From assembly GCF_907164915.1 (NCBI RefSeq), contig NC_061864.1:17396484-17460483 (forward strand): 64,000 nt of DNA. Direction: 5' to 3'. The notes beneath the pieces were generated by a model. That model was not told where the DNA came from. It saw only the letters and a program-made list of their open reading frames with translations, and did no database searches. This stretch comes from Impatiens glandulifera (taxonomy: Eukaryota > Streptophyta > Magnoliopsida > Ericales > Balsaminaceae). Of the stretch, positions 49,652 to 60,122 are shown one piece after another (the first letter of the stretch is position 1; every line of letters begins with the position of its first letter). The position numbers and the translations under genes were made by a program.

Positions 49652-51037
49652 CTACACAAAAATGAAATATATTATAAAGAATGAAGAATAAACACTATAA
49701 AATAAAATTATACCTCTAATTGGCGGTTGAGAAGCAATTTCACCGCTCATAATTTCTCTACAACTTCTTTTATTGTGTCCTTCTTGACCACATTTGCTAC
49801 AAATCATGATTCGACCAACTCTCCCTCTAGATCTACTTGTTTTTGGTTCCTCAATGCCTCTCCTTCTGTTAATTTTTTTTTCTATCCCTTCTCTTTTGAA
49901 CATTAGGAGGTAAAATCAAAGGTAATATGTCACAATAGGGTTTCCAAAATTCTCTTAATTGTTTAATAACATTTCCACATGCCTTCTTGAACGCTATTCT
50001 CTTATACCAATTCGAGCTATAATCTTTTAGATTTCCACCATAATGGTATATAGGACAATCAACGAGTGCATAAGGTATACATGTGAATTGCCACAGTCTA
50101 TATGTGCAACTTTTTTCCCTAATGTATATGACATGTTTATGTATTCCCTTAGTGATCTCATATTTGAATTCTCCGTTAAAGTCCAATGTGCACCTATGAT
50201 ACATTGCTTTTGCAAGTTCGAGTCTCTACATTGCTACGGGAGAAACGTCTCCCATCCAATTCATTTCCATTTCTTTTTTTAAGCGACAAACCCTTTTCAT
50301 TATCATTAATCGGATGTGCTCCAACATGTTAATGATAGACATTGATCTACTTGGAAATATCGATGAATTAAATGTTTCACAAATGTTGTTGTCTACCATG
50401 TCACACTTTGGATACTCTTTGAGGTATGTCTTTGGCCATCTTCTCTTAGTAATTTGGATCGCAGAAGTACCGACTTCTTGTTTGGTTTGTTCGAGTACTC
50501 TTAAATTACCATCAAATTGTACTAGATATGTGGATCGAGCACACCTCCAAGACAATAATTTCAAGTCTTTACCCATATTTCCTCCTCTTGCCCAATTTGT
50601 ATACCAATGGCGATAACAAAATCTATGCTCTGCATTTGGTAATAATTCAGCAACTTCTCTTATTAATCCATAACAAAATGAAATCAAATAATTCAGCAAC
50701 TATTCTTATAAACTATGTGATCAAATTTACGTATCAAATTTTACATTGAAATCAAATTTTAATTTATAACATACTTTTTGCATGTCTGAAATGATGTTAA
50801 TGTTATCTCCTTCTTCTAAATGTAGATCCTCAATTAGAAGTTTGAAAAACTATTCCCAGCTTGTTTGACTCTCTCCTTCCACCACAACCCATGCTATCAA
50901 GAACATATGATCATTTGCATCTCAACCAATAGTAGAAAGTAGTTTCCTTTTAAACGCAGTCTTCAAAAAACATTCATCAACCCTAATTATTGGTCTACAA
51001 CTGTTTATCCAATCGTTTATTCTGAACAGAAGTGTTG
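49652..51037 (-). pseudogene. MULE transposase remnant (MuDR family)
   Basis: Minus-strand order: RPIIRVDECFLKTAFKRKLL (first catalytic D in VDECFLK), then IAWVVVEGESQTSWE, INIISDMQK (second D) near 50780, and AELLPNAEHRFCYRHWYTNW. CDMVDNNICETFNS (the typical DNNxxExFN box) comes next, then a SWIM-like region SCTYRLWQFTCIP and a terminal CCHC knuckle CSKCGQEGHNKRSC. In-frame stops occur at 50922-50924 and 50850-50852 where arginine and tryptophan are expected, and the SWIM CxC/CxH residues are partly lost. An intron may lie between about 50775 and 50680. The N-terminal DNA-binding part was not recognised. Not functional. Confidence 0.85.
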
Positions 51038-51776
51038 ACTTTTAAATGAGAAGATTATCGTCTCTTTACTTGATGAGATATTAAGTCATCATCGAGTCCT
51101 CATAATCACTTTCTTTACCACCACTTGTAAACACTAAATAAACTAACTGTATTATTAATGATTGTAAAATAATAATATTCTAAAGGAAAACACATATACT
51201 ATTATTTTCTAATCTATACATATAAAAATTATTATCTAAATTTTAGATATATTATTTACTAAAGATGAAACCCAATCAAACAGATTTAGTGGAGTATATA
51301 CTCAAACAAAGAATATAATTTCAGCCGAACTAATTGTCTAAAACGGAGAAAGATGATGATAACATTTTAGATTTCAAACCAATCTATAAATGAATAAATA
51401 GAAAAAACTTTAATCTATACCCTAAATCAAAACAAACGACATTAACAAACGAAAAATTTAAACTTAAATCAAACTAAAATTTAAATACCTGAATTATTGA
51501 TGGTCTAATAAAGAATTTTTTGAGATGATCAAAGAAACAGATTAATGAAAAGAAAGGAATTAAAGAAAAAAATATCTTGGAGAAGGGAGAAGCTATTGAC
51601 AAATAATGATGTGTTTGACATTTAAAAAATATTTTATTGTCACATCAATTAAAATAGACGAACCTAAAAGTAAAAATATTTTAGTAAAAAAAACTCAAAA
51701 CTCGAGCCACATATGGTAAAAACGCTCCATGGTTCAAGCCACAAATCGTAATTGGGCATGTATAAATAAAAATATG

Positions 51777-51778
<2 letters not shown>

Positions 51779-51811
<33 letters not shown>

Positions 51812-51903
51812 TATTAAGAAAAACTTGAGTGAAAAAAAAAATATATATATATACAGAAATAATATTAGTTTTGACAGAATATATATATATATATATATAT
51901 ATA
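51779..51903. repeat. Cluster of (AT)n tracts between two transposons
   Basis: Alternating AT runs at about 51779-51807, 51841-51855 and 51880-51903 fill the gap between the MULE right end and the next palindromic element. Open frames rich in Y and I on both strands here are artefacts. Confidence 0.85.
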
Positions 51904-51920
51904 TGGAAAAAAGTTCAATT

Positions 51921-52944
51921 AGACTAGACGTATACTTGTACAACTAGCTCACTTAAACTAATAAAAGATCATTTAAACATATGTATTATCTAAAATTGGC
52001 TCATTTAGCCTATTTAATTTAATAACCATGGTTAACTTTTATTTTTAAATTTATATATTTATTAATTAAATATTAATATATTTTCTCTCTTTCTTTTTCA
52101 TTAATTAAACAAGGTAATTTATTTTATTATTAAATTTTTATTATTTTAATATTAATTTCACTTTTATATTTTATCTTTTTTTTTATTAATTTTTATTTCT
52201 TATATTTCTTAAATTCTATTTTTTTTTAAAAAAATTTAACAATTATTTATGAGTTTTATGTTTTACTGTAATATTTTTTTGAAGGTTTTTTTTATTTTAT
52301 TTAATATAATAAAAATGTAAAAGAGTTTTTTCTTATTTAGTTTAATATAAATAAAAATGAAATTAATAATTTTTTATTTAATTTTTATTCACGACTTATA
52401 TTAGTAGTAAAAAATTGTTTTGTCTAATATTTGATTATTACTCTTTTAGTGTTTGATGAATAAGTTTTTATTATTATCAATTCTTAATTAATTTATTTTT
52501 GTGTTAAAAGATTTTTTTTGTTGAAAGAATTTTGATTGTTATATTCAATTATTGGGATCAAACAATTCTAAAATAATTAATAATTAATGTGAATATAAAA
52601 AAATATATATAAAAAACGAAATATAGAGTTAAAATAATTAATGATGAATGCTCGTATATATAAAATAAAATTAAAATAATTATTCATAAATACTCATATA
52701 AAAATAATAAAAAATTATAAAAAAGATAAAAATAGAGGGTAATAAATGAAATAATAAATGAAAAAGAAAAAGAGAAAATATATTAATATTTAATTAATAA
52801 ATATATAAATTTAAAAATAAAAGTTAACTATGGTTACTAAAATAAGCTAAATGAGCCAATTTTTGATAGTACGTTTAAATGACTTTTTATTAGTACATAC
52901 GTTTAAGTAAACTAACTGTACAAGTACATACGTCTAAGTAATGA
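51921..52944. mobile_element. Foldback-type element with about 190-bp terminal inverted repeats
   Basis: The left arm 51921 to about 52110 and the reverse complement of the right arm (52944 back to about 52755) align closely. Shared pieces include TAGACGTAT, ACTTGTACA, AATTGGCTCATTTAGC, TTAACTTTTATTTTTAAATT, and TATATATTTATTAATTAAAT followed by ATTAATATATTTTCTCT. Parts of the interior also pair weakly. Total about 1.02 kb with no coding sequence, fitting a non-autonomous MULE-like or foldback element. The exact ends and target duplication are uncertain. Confidence 0.8.
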
Positions 52945-52949
52945 TAGGG

Positions 52950-54154
52950 GAGCGAAATATTTGCAGCAAATGTGCATTAAACCTATGTGGAAGGCTGATT
53001 AGGCATGATGATTCAACATTTCAAATTTTATTTACCTCTTTTCGGGTCATTAATAATTTCTCTATCTTTTCTTTATTAATATAATATATTCGATAGAGAA
53101 AATATAAATTTATATATTTAAATTAATATAAATTATTTATTTTATTTAAGATTATGACTTATTATATATTTATAAACTTTATTTGTAAATAAAGAAAAAT
53201 ATAACATATGAATATTAAATGAATAATAAGAGAGGTCATAAATATAATATGAATGAATATATAAAAGAGAAGAGATAGAATAATAAAAAAGAAAAAGATA
53301 ATAATATATATATATATAAATAAAAAAAATAAATGAATAAAAAAATATTTATTATTTTTTTAACTAGATAAAATAAATAAATAAATATAATATAATAAAA
53401 TAAGAAGAAGAGGGAGAATTTTTGTCTATACTAAATTATGATTTATAAAAATTTTTATATTTATTTTAAATTTATAAGATTTATATTTTTTTATTTTTTA
53501 TTTAATGAACATTTAGCTTATTAGATTACTAAAAATTGTTAATTTAAAATTTAAAAATTATTTGTTTAAATTTTTTATTTTTTATATGAAAATATAAATA
53601 ATAATTTAAAATAAATAATTTAAATTATAAAAAAAAGTAAAAAACATCTTCTAATATTATTAAATTTAAAACTTTTATAAAACAAATATCAAATTTCAAT
53701 ACTTAAATTTATTATTTTTAATCTTATATTTTTTATTCTCATGAAACTGGATTATTTGAAAAAATAATACAAACCCATATTATGATCTTCTTCCAACTGT
53801 GTGACCCGAATAAAAGGATAATATGAAGTAGACAAACCTCCTTCCATGGCTACTCCTTATCCCACAAATAAAGGTAGACTCTTTTTCTCTCTCTCTCTCT
53901 ATATATATCAATCTGTGGTAAAGCTTACGGGGATCAGAAAAGAAAATTAGGGCAGGAGTTAGATTTCAACGCTCAAACCGCCCTTTATAATGCCCGAGGC
54001 GTTTCTAGTTAGGTTTATACCACTTCTCTAGGGTAGACCGAATAAAATGCTCTATTCGTTGGAAAAATCCTGTCTTTTCAATTCACATATCTGTCATATG
54101 AAGTTTATTCATGAACTTACTTTCTGGGTGTTATTTATAGGTAGATCTATCAGA
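52950..54154. other. AT-rich DNA and probable original promoter of the TatD gene
   Basis: Mostly very AT-rich. Near 53800-54150 composition changes: a CT-rich run at 53889-53903 is followed by a TATATATA motif near 53902-53909. A short possible exon, ATG at 53846 running to AAAG|GTAGAC, is also visible. This segment is the natural upstream flank of the TatD gene, now separated from it by the copia element. No further gene is supported. Confidence 0.45.
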
Positions 54155-54159
54155 GATGT

Positions 54160-54475
54160 TGTTAGAATCTAAACCACAATAAACAAGGATAAAAACTGAT
54201 AAAGAAGAACGAACACCAAGATTACGTGGAAAACCCTTTACGGGTGAAAAACCACGGGCAGAAGAGAAGATTTCACTATAACGAAGATTGTACAGAATTT
54301 TGGTGGACAACGTAAAAACTGTTCGAAAGAGAAAAGACGGCCGCAATCTCTATATATTGTCTAACCCTAGAATATGATATAAATTAAAAGGGGGCAAACC
54401 CATTAAGACTACAGGTCCATATAGTGCGGGCAAAGCCCGCTGACCCAACAAGAATTCGGGCCACAAACTCTAACA
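54160..54475 (-). repeat. 3' LTR (element sense) of the copia element
   Basis: 316 bp, TGTTAG...CTAACA in plus orientation, identical to 58553-58868. A TATATATAG-like core promoter motif (minus strand) occurs near 54350. Confidence 0.97.
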
Positions 54476-54488
54476 ATCTCCACCTTGA
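54476..54488 (-). other. Polypurine tract of the copia element
   Basis: On the minus strand AAGGTGGAGAT directly precedes the LTR start TGTTAG, the standard position and composition for a copia polypurine tract. Confidence 0.85.
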
Positions 54489-54559
54489 AACGAATTCCAA
54501 TCTTTGATAGCATAACCACAAAATCAAACCTCTTCCACCAAAGCCCCTAAGGGCATAAC

Positions 54560-57500
54560 TCAGCAATGAAGACCAACCAGGTTCAAGCAATGCTCAAACT
54601 TGGTAATAGGAAGTGACTTGGTCATCATATCTGCAGGATTATTGTGTGTACTCACCTTGCTCACAACAATATCACCACGAGCAATCACATCACGCACAAA
54701 ATGATACCGTACATCAATGTGCTTAGTCCTCTCGTGAAACATCTGATCCTTTGTCAGAAAAATAGCACTCTGGCTATCACAAAATATTGTAGAAATCTGC
54801 AAATCATTACTAAGTTCGCCAAACAAGCCTTTCATCCAAATTGCTTCTTTGCAAGCTTCTGTAATCGCCATGTACTCTGCCTCTGTAGTAGACAAAGCAA
54901 CTGTAGCCTGCAACATAGCCTTCCAACTAATAGCGCAACCACCAACACAAAAAATATAACCAGACAATGATCTTCTCTTATCAAGATCTCCAGCGTAATC
55001 TGAATCAACGTAACCGACAACTCCATCTCTACTTTTCCCAAACTGTAAACAAACATCAGTAGAACCACATAAGTATCTGAGAATCCACTGAACTGCTTTC
55101 CAATGTTCCTTACCAGGGTTTGCCATATATCTACTAACAACACTAACTGCATATGCTAAGTCAGGTCGTGAACAAACCATAGCATACATAAGGGAGCCAA
55201 CAGCACTAGAGTATGGCACTCGCGACATATAATCATCATCACTATCTGACTGTGGTGACAAAGAAGACGAAAGTCTAAAATGAGCAGCTAATGGAGTACT
55301 TACCGGCTTGGCACTTTGCATGTTAAACCTACTAAGGACTTTCTCGATGTACCTCTTTTGACTTATGTACAATTTACCAGCCGGTCGATCTCTAAGAATC
55401 TCCATTCCAAGCATCTTCTTTGCTGCACCTAAATCTTTCATCTCAAACTCGCTACTCAACTGTGCTTTCACCTTTCTGACCTCTCTCTGATCTTTAGCGG
55501 CAATTAGCATATCGTCAACATACAACAACAGGTAAACGAACGACCCATCATCACATACTTTAAAGTAGACACAACTATCGTAATTGCTCCTCCTGAAATC
55601 ATGAGTGGTCATAAATGTATCAAATCTCTTGTACCATTGCCTCGGTGACTGTTTCAAACCATAAAGAGACTTTTTCAGCTGACATACATAGTCCTCCTTT
55701 CCTAAGGCTACGAATCCTTCTGGTTGCTGCATGTAGATGTCTTCCTCAAGTTCTCCGTGTAAGAATGCAGTTTTTACATCTAACTGCTCAAGCTCAAGAT
55801 CGTGGAATGCCACAATACCTAGTAAAGCCCGAATAGAACTATGTTTCACAACTGGAGAAAATACATCAGTAAAATCAACACCTGGAGTTTGACTATATCC
55901 TTTTGCAACAAGTCTGGCTTTATACCTGGCTTCTTCAACTCCCAGTGTACCTTCCTTTCTCTTATACACCCATTTGCAGCGAACAGCCTTCTTGCTCTTT
56001 GGTAACTTCACTAGATCCCATGTAGCGTTCTTGTGAAGCGATTCTATCTCTTCCTGCATAGCGATCATCCACATACCAGAGTTTTCGCAGGTAATCGCCT
56101 CTGAATATGTCGCAGGTTCTTCTTCTGAATCAATCTCTTCAGCCACATTTAATGCATACGCAACTAAATCAGCCTCTGCATATCTCTGAGGGCGTCTAAT
56201 TTCTCTACGAGGCCTATTTTTAGCAATTGAATATTGTGGAGGTGCTTCTGAGGAGCTAGCATCATCCATTAAAACTGGAATAGGCTCTAGAGTTTGCTCT
56301 GGTGTAGGTTTCAACCCAATCTCAAGCTCCACCTCAATACTTGACTTCTGTTGATTTCCATTGGAGGGAGTTGAAGATGGAGACCCCTGAAGCATGCTAG
56401 TCTCATCAAAAACAACATCTCTACTGATGACGACTTTACTAGTCTCAGGACACCATAACTTGTATCCCTTCACACCTTGCTTGAACCCTATGAACACACA
56501 CTTCACCGAACGAGGCTCTAACTTCCCATTATCCACATGAGCATACGCAGGACATCCGAAAATTTTTAAATCAGAATAACTAGCAGGAGAACCAGTCCAT
56601 ACCTCTTGTGGAGTTTTCTTATCAATAGCAGTCGAAGGAGAGCGATTAACGAGATGACATGCATACGCAGCGGTCTCAGCCCAAAACGACATCGGTAGCC
56701 CAGCATTAAGGCGCATACAACGCACCTTCTCCATCAAAGTCCTATTCATCCTCTCTGCAACTCCATTCTGTTGAGGATTATGTCGAACTGTATGATGCCT
56801 CACAATACCTTCAGTTCTACATAAAGTATTAAACTCATTAGAACAAAACTCCAAACCGTTATCAGTTCGGAGATGCTTCACTTGCCTCCCTGTCTGCTTC
56901 TCAATCATTAACTTCCACTCTTTAAAGGTAGAAAACACGTCACTCTTTTGTTTCAAAAAGAATGTCCAAACCTTCCTGGAGAAATCATCTATAATAGTCA
57001 ACATATAGAACGCACCACCTTTAGATGGTACTCTAGAAGGCCCCCACAAATCAGAATGAATGTAGTCTAGTGTCCCCTTCGTATTATGAATACCTGCCGA
57101 GAACCTAACTCTTTTCTGCTTACCAAAAACGCAGTGTTCACAAAACTTCAGCTTCGTAATACCCTGCACATCAAGAAGCCCTCTCTTGTTCAATTCGACC
57201 ATGCCATTCTCACTCATGTGACCTAGACGCATGTGCCATAATCTTGTTGCATCAGAATCAGACAAAGACGAACTAGCAACAGCAACATCACCTGTAATCG
57301 TAGAGCCTTGCAGAACATATAAATTGGCAGTTTTCTTGAGTCCCTTCATCACAACAAGAGACCCCTTACTGACCTTCACAACTCCACCTTCACCAGTGTA
57401 TTTGTACCCTTTAGAATCAAGAATACTCAATGAGATCAGATTTCTCTTCATGTCAGGAACGTGCCTTACATCACCAAGTGTTCGAATAGTGCCATCAAAC

Positions 57501-58510
57501 ATCTTAACTCTAACCGTACCAATACCAGCAATTCTGCAAGATGCATTATTACCCATCACAACGATACCTCTAGAGACCACTTCATATGTAGAGAACCAGT
57601 CCCGATTAGGACACATATGAAACGTGCATCCAGAATCAAGAATCCATTCGTCGCTCTGTTTCGAATCAATATCAGACGTAACAAGAAGTTCTCCATCATT
57701 GTACTTTTCAGCAACATCAGCTTCGCCATATTTCTCTGGTTGATTGCTCTTATGATCCTCACCAGCCCTCTTATTTTTATTCTGTAACTTATAACACTCA
57801 ACAACAATATGACCTTTCTTCTTGCAGTACCTACACGTCTTATCTCTGTTCTTGGATTTTGACCTGCCACGGTTATTGCTGCTAGAATACCTCTCCTGCT
57901 GTCTGCCTCGTGCAACAAGGCCTTCAGCCATATTATCTGAACCAACAAGTTTATGCATCTTCTCTTTCGAGAAGAGTGCATCATAAACCTCATCCAGAGT
58001 CAAAGTCTCACGACTATAGAGAATGGTATCTCTAAAATTAGCATACGAAGGAGGTAGTGAACACAATAATATGAGCCCTAAATCTTCTTCATCGTACTTA
58101 ACCTCCATAGATTCCAAATCAGAGACTATTTCTTTAAAAACAGTTAAGTGATTTTCTAAAGACGTACCGTCAGACATACGTTGGGAATACAAGCGTTGCT
58201 TCAAGTGTAGCTTGTTAGTCAGCGTTTTCGTCATGCATAATTGCTCCAATCTTAGCCAGAGTGCAGCAGCTGTTTTTTCCTTCAAACAGTCTTGAAGAAT
58301 TTGATTCGACAGATGCAGATAAATCTGCGATAGAGCCTTACGATCTGCTCGTTGCTTCTCTTCATCAGTCCACGAAGACGGCATCTTGTCAGCGCCATAT
58401 AGCGCATCTTCCAGATCCATCTGTGCCAAAATAGCTCGCATCTTCACTTGCCATAACGCAAATCTGGTGTTACGATCCAGCAGCGGAATGTCGTATTTCA
58501 TCGTGGTCAT
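54560..58510 (-). CDS. Intact copia gag-pol polyprotein
   Basis: One open frame of 1316 codons from ATG at 58510 ([11 protein letters not shown]); codons further upstream lack an ATG. Order: gag with the [12 protein letters not shown] region and [16 protein letters not shown] knuckle [14 protein letters not shown] near residue 230. Protease comes next with [11 protein letters not shown], then the integrase zinc domain ([14 protein letters not shown] and [11 protein letters not shown], an HHCC arrangement). The integrase core has acidic residues in [17 protein letters not shown] and [10 protein letters not shown]. Reverse transcriptase has [11 protein letters not shown] and [12 protein letters not shown] (YVDD box). 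RNase H has [19 protein letters not shown] and [11 protein letters not shown]. Every catalytic motif I could check is present and there is no stop or frameshift. It encodes all functions for reverse transcription and integration of the element. Confidence 0.97.
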   Translation of the reverse strand: MTTMKYDIPLLDRNTRFALWQVKMRAILAQMDLEDALYGADKMPSSWTDEEKQRADRKALSQIYLHLSNQILQDCLKEKTAAALWLRLEQLCMTKTLTNKLHLKQRLYSQRMSDGTSLENHLTVFKEIVSDLESMEVKYDEEDLGLILLCSLPPSYANFRDTILYSRETLTLDEVYDALFSKEKMHKLVGSDNMAEGLVARGRQQERYSSSNNRGRSKSKNRDKTCRYCKKKGHIVVECYKLQNKNKRAGEDHKSNQPEKYGEADVAEKYNDGELLVTSDIDSKQSDEWILDSGCTFHMCPNRDWFSTYEVVSRGIVVMGNNASCRIAGIGTVRVKMFDGTIRTLGDVRHVPDMKRNLISLSILDSKGYKYTGEGGVVKVSKGSLVVMKGLKKTANLYVLQGSTITGDVAVASSSLSDSDATRLWHMRLGHMSENGMVELNKRGLLDVQGITKLKFCEHCVFGKQKRVRFSAGIHNTKGTLDYIHSDLWGPSRVPSKGGAFYMLTIIDDFSRKVWTFFLKQKSDVFSTFKEWKLMIEKQTGRQVKHLRTDNGLEFCSNEFNTLCRTEGIVRHHTVRHNPQQNGVAERMNRTLMEKVRCMRLNAGLPMSFWAETAAYACHLVNRSPSTAIDKKTPQEVWTGSPASYSDLKIFGCPAYAHVDNGKLEPRSVKCVFIGFKQGVKGYKLWCPETSKVVISRDVVFDETSMLQGSPSSTPSNGNQQKSSIEVELEIGLKPTPEQTLEPIPVLMDDASSSEAPPQYSIAKNRPRREIRRPQRYAEADLVAYALNVAEEIDSEEEPATYSEAITCENSGMWMIAMQEEIESLHKNATWDLVKLPKSKKAVRCKWVYKRKEGTLGVEEARYKARLVAKGYSQTPGVDFTDVFSPVVKHSSIRALLGIVAFHDLELEQLDVKTAFLHGELEEDIYMQQPEGFVALGKEDYVCQLKKSLYGLKQSPRQWYKRFDTFMTTHDFRRSNYDSCVYFKVCDDGSFVYLLLYVDDMLIAAKDQREVRKVKAQLSSEFEMKDLGAAKKMLGMEILRDRPAGKLYISQKRYIEKVLSRFNMQSAKPVSTPLAAHFRLSSSLSPQSDSDDDYMSRVPYSSAVGSLMYAMVCSRPDLAYAVSVVSRYMANPGKEHWKAVQWILRYLCGSTDVCLQFGKSRDGVVGYVDSDYAGDLDKRRSLSGYIFCVGGCAISWKAMLQATVALSTTEAEYMAITEACKEAIWMKGLFGELSNDLQISTIFCDSQSAIFLTKDQMFHERTKHIDVRYHFVRDVIARGDIVVSKVSTHNNPADMMTKSLPITKFEHCLNLVGLHC

Positions 58511-58536
58511 GACCAAAAAATAAAACAAACAAATTT

Positions 58537-58549
58537 GGCTCTGATACCA
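58537..58549 (-). other. Primer binding site (initiator tRNA-Met) of the copia element
   Basis: The minus strand reads TGGTATCAGAGCC immediately after the 5' LTR and a 3-nt spacer, an exact match to the tRNA-iMet 3' complement as generally described for plant retrotransposons. Confidence 0.93.
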
Positions 58550-58552
58550 ATT

Positions 58553-58868
58553 TGTTAGAATCTAAACCACAATAAACAAGGATAAAAACTGATAAAGAAG
58601 AACGAACACCAAGATTACGTGGAAAACCCTTTACGGGTGAAAAACCACGGGCAGAAGAGAAGATTTCACTATAACGAAGATTGTACAGAATTTTGGTGGA
58701 CAACGTAAAAACTGTTCGAAAGAGAAAAGACGGCCGCAATCTCTATATATTGTCTAACCCTAGAATATGATATAAATTAAAAGGGGGCAAACCCATTAAG
58801 ACTACAGGTCCATATAGTGCGGGCAAAGCCCGCTGACCCAACAAGAATTCGGGCCACAAACTCTAACA
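58553..58868 (-). repeat. 5' LTR (element sense) of the copia element
   Basis: 316 bp and identical to 54160-54475. Its outer edge lies 59 bp from the TatD ATG, so LTR regulatory sequences now adjoin the gene leader. Confidence 0.97.
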
Positions 58869-58927
58869 GATGTTGAATTGTGATTTCTAGAAGAAGGCGA
58901 AAGAAAAACCATTCAGAATCAACAACC

Positions 58928-59791
58928 ATGATGAAGCTATTTGATGCTCACTGTCACCTTCAAGACCCAATGATACTAACCAAAGCTCCCCAGCTTATAA
59001 GAACTGCTCTTGACAATGGCGTCCTTCATTTTGCAGTCAATGGAACATGTGAAAACGACTGGCACTTAGTAAAGCAGTTAAGTGACAACAATCCCAGTAT
59101 AATTCCTTGCTTTGGTATCCACCCTTGGTTCATCCTAGATCGAACTCCTAATTGGATGAATACATTAAAGGAATTTTTGGATAGAAATCCTTGTGCTGCA
59201 ATTGGAGAGATTGGAATTGATAAAGGCTCACAGGGAAAGAAGATAGATTTCAGTCAACAGATTGAAGTTTGCACTAAACAGCTTGAGTTAGCTAAAGAGC
59301 TTAAGAAACCAGCGTCCATTCACTGCGTTCGAGCGTTTAACGATCTTCTTCAGATAATGAAATCCGTTGGACCTTTTCCAAATGGGGTTATCCTTCATTC
59401 CTATTTGGGTTCGGCTGAAATGGTTCCTATGTTTGCTGAATTGGGTGGTTACTTTTCATTTTCTGGATTTCTGATGTCTCTTAAAGAAAGCAAGGCAAGA
59501 AGAATTGTGAAGTCTGTTCCTGCTGAGAGGTTATTACTGGAAACTGATGCACCTGATGCTTTACCAAAAATGTCGGATAAGTCTTTTCCTTTGTTTATGG
59601 TTGAAACAGATCATGTGGGCGATAATGAAACGCTGAATCATCCTGCTAATATAGTTACTGTGCTGGATTATGTTGCTTCCCTTCTTGATATGAGTAGAGA
59701 AGAAATCGCGGATTTGAGTTATAGAAACGCTGTGCGTTTGTTCTCTTATGAAGGTTCTAAAGTGTTGTTGGAACAAGGTAATACCTGTTGA
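58928..59791 (+). CDS. TatD-family metal-dependent hydrolase (putative deoxyribonuclease)
   Basis: Single-exon gene of 287 aa. TatD proteins are TIM-barrel metal-dependent hydrolases; bacterial members act as 3'-5' exonucleases, and some eukaryotic ones function in DNA fragmentation. Metal ligands visible: HCH in LFDAHCHL (residues 4-11), E in AAIGEIGID, H in KPASIHCVRAF, H in GVILHSYLGSAEM, and D in RLLLETDAPDALP. GIHPWF and FSFSG-L are family signatures. Start: tandem ATG ATG at 58928 and 58931; the second gives MKLFDAHCHL, matching the plant homologues I remember. Upstream frame is open but lacks ATG. A copia element inserted 59 bp before the ATG separates the gene from its native upstream DNA (see findings). 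The coding region itself is undamaged. Confidence 0.93.
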   Translation: MMKLFDAHCHLQDPMILTKAPQLIRTALDNGVLHFAVNGTCENDWHLVKQLSDNNPSIIPCFGIHPWFILDRTPNWMNTLKEFLDRNPCAAIGEIGIDKGSQGKKIDFSQQIEVCTKQLELAKELKKPASIHCVRAFNDLLQIMKSVGPFPNGVILHSYLGSAEMVPMFAELGGYFSFSGFLMSLKESKARRIVKSVPAERLLLETDAPDALPKMSDKSFPLFMVETDHVGDNETLNHPANIVTVLDYVASLLDMSREEIADLSYRNAVRLFSYEGSKVLLEQGNTC

Positions 59792-60122
59792 GCTTTCTTT
59801 GTTCTATGAGAATGTATGACTTTTCTTTGTTTATTAAGGGAATTACATAAGCTAGCTGAATGTAGTGCATTTGTCACGAAATGGGCTTCTAATAATAAGA
59901 ACACAAGTTCATTCATAAAGTCAACCACGCATATATATTGGATGAAAAAAGAGAATTACATGCTATATATAATACAAGTAGATGGATGTTCGAAAACAAG
60001 AATATCACATGAAATTCGATATTGTTGAGACCAGATACAAACTTTCTATGCAAAAAAAATGACAAAATCTTCCTTTATTGTGTCCAAACCCCAAAAGTTT
60101 ACACTTGCATATGACAATTGGT
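59792..60122. other. Convergent intergenic region, TatD and quinone reductase 3' ends
   Basis: 331 bp between two stop codons on opposite strands; it should contain both 3' UTRs. No additional element was seen. Confidence 0.6.

Larger units (their letters stand above)
47643..51750 (-). mobile_element. Mutator-like element (MULE) with long terminal inverted repeats
   Basis: About 4.1 kb. The left end (47643 to about 47800) and the reverse complement of the right end (51750 back to about 51600) align over about 150 bp. Shared pieces are ATTTG-GGCT-GAA, GCGTTTTTA, TGGCTCGA/AGGCTCGA, and CGTCTATTTTAATTGATGTG followed by CAATAAAATATTTTTTA. It encloses a minus-strand transposase remnant (49652-51037), a 12-bp minisatellite and a plus-strand zinc-finger remnant. 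The arms have diverged considerably, and the transposase has stops, so the copy is dead. I could not identify a convincing 9-bp target-site duplication. Confidence 0.8.
54160..58868 (-). mobile_element. Complete Ty1/copia LTR retrotransposon, recent insertion
   Basis: 4,709 bp with LTRs at 54160-54475 and 58553-58868, each 316 bp, TG...CA ended, and identical at every position I compared. The 5-bp duplication GATGT flanks it (54155-54159 and 58869-58873). The primer binding site and polypurine tract are in place and the single gag-pol frame is open, so the copy is potentially autonomous. The wording of its pol matches the Tork/Tnt1-type lineage as I recall it, with modest confidence. Orientation is opposite to the neighbouring TatD gene. 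Confidence 0.97.

Noticed and set aside
53846..53874. Possible upstream coding exon for the TatD gene (ATG to AAAG|GTAGAC)
   Set aside because: Plant TatD homologues as I recall them start at MKLFDAHCHL, which is complete downstream, and no acceptor in phase was seen.
54131..54590. Short open frames in the left LTR and again in the right LTR
   Set aside because: Identical frames in both LTRs reflect the repeat, without a start context or domain.
54644..57787. Several plus-strand frames of about 70-130 codons
   Set aside because: They are antisense shadows of the copia gag-pol frame.
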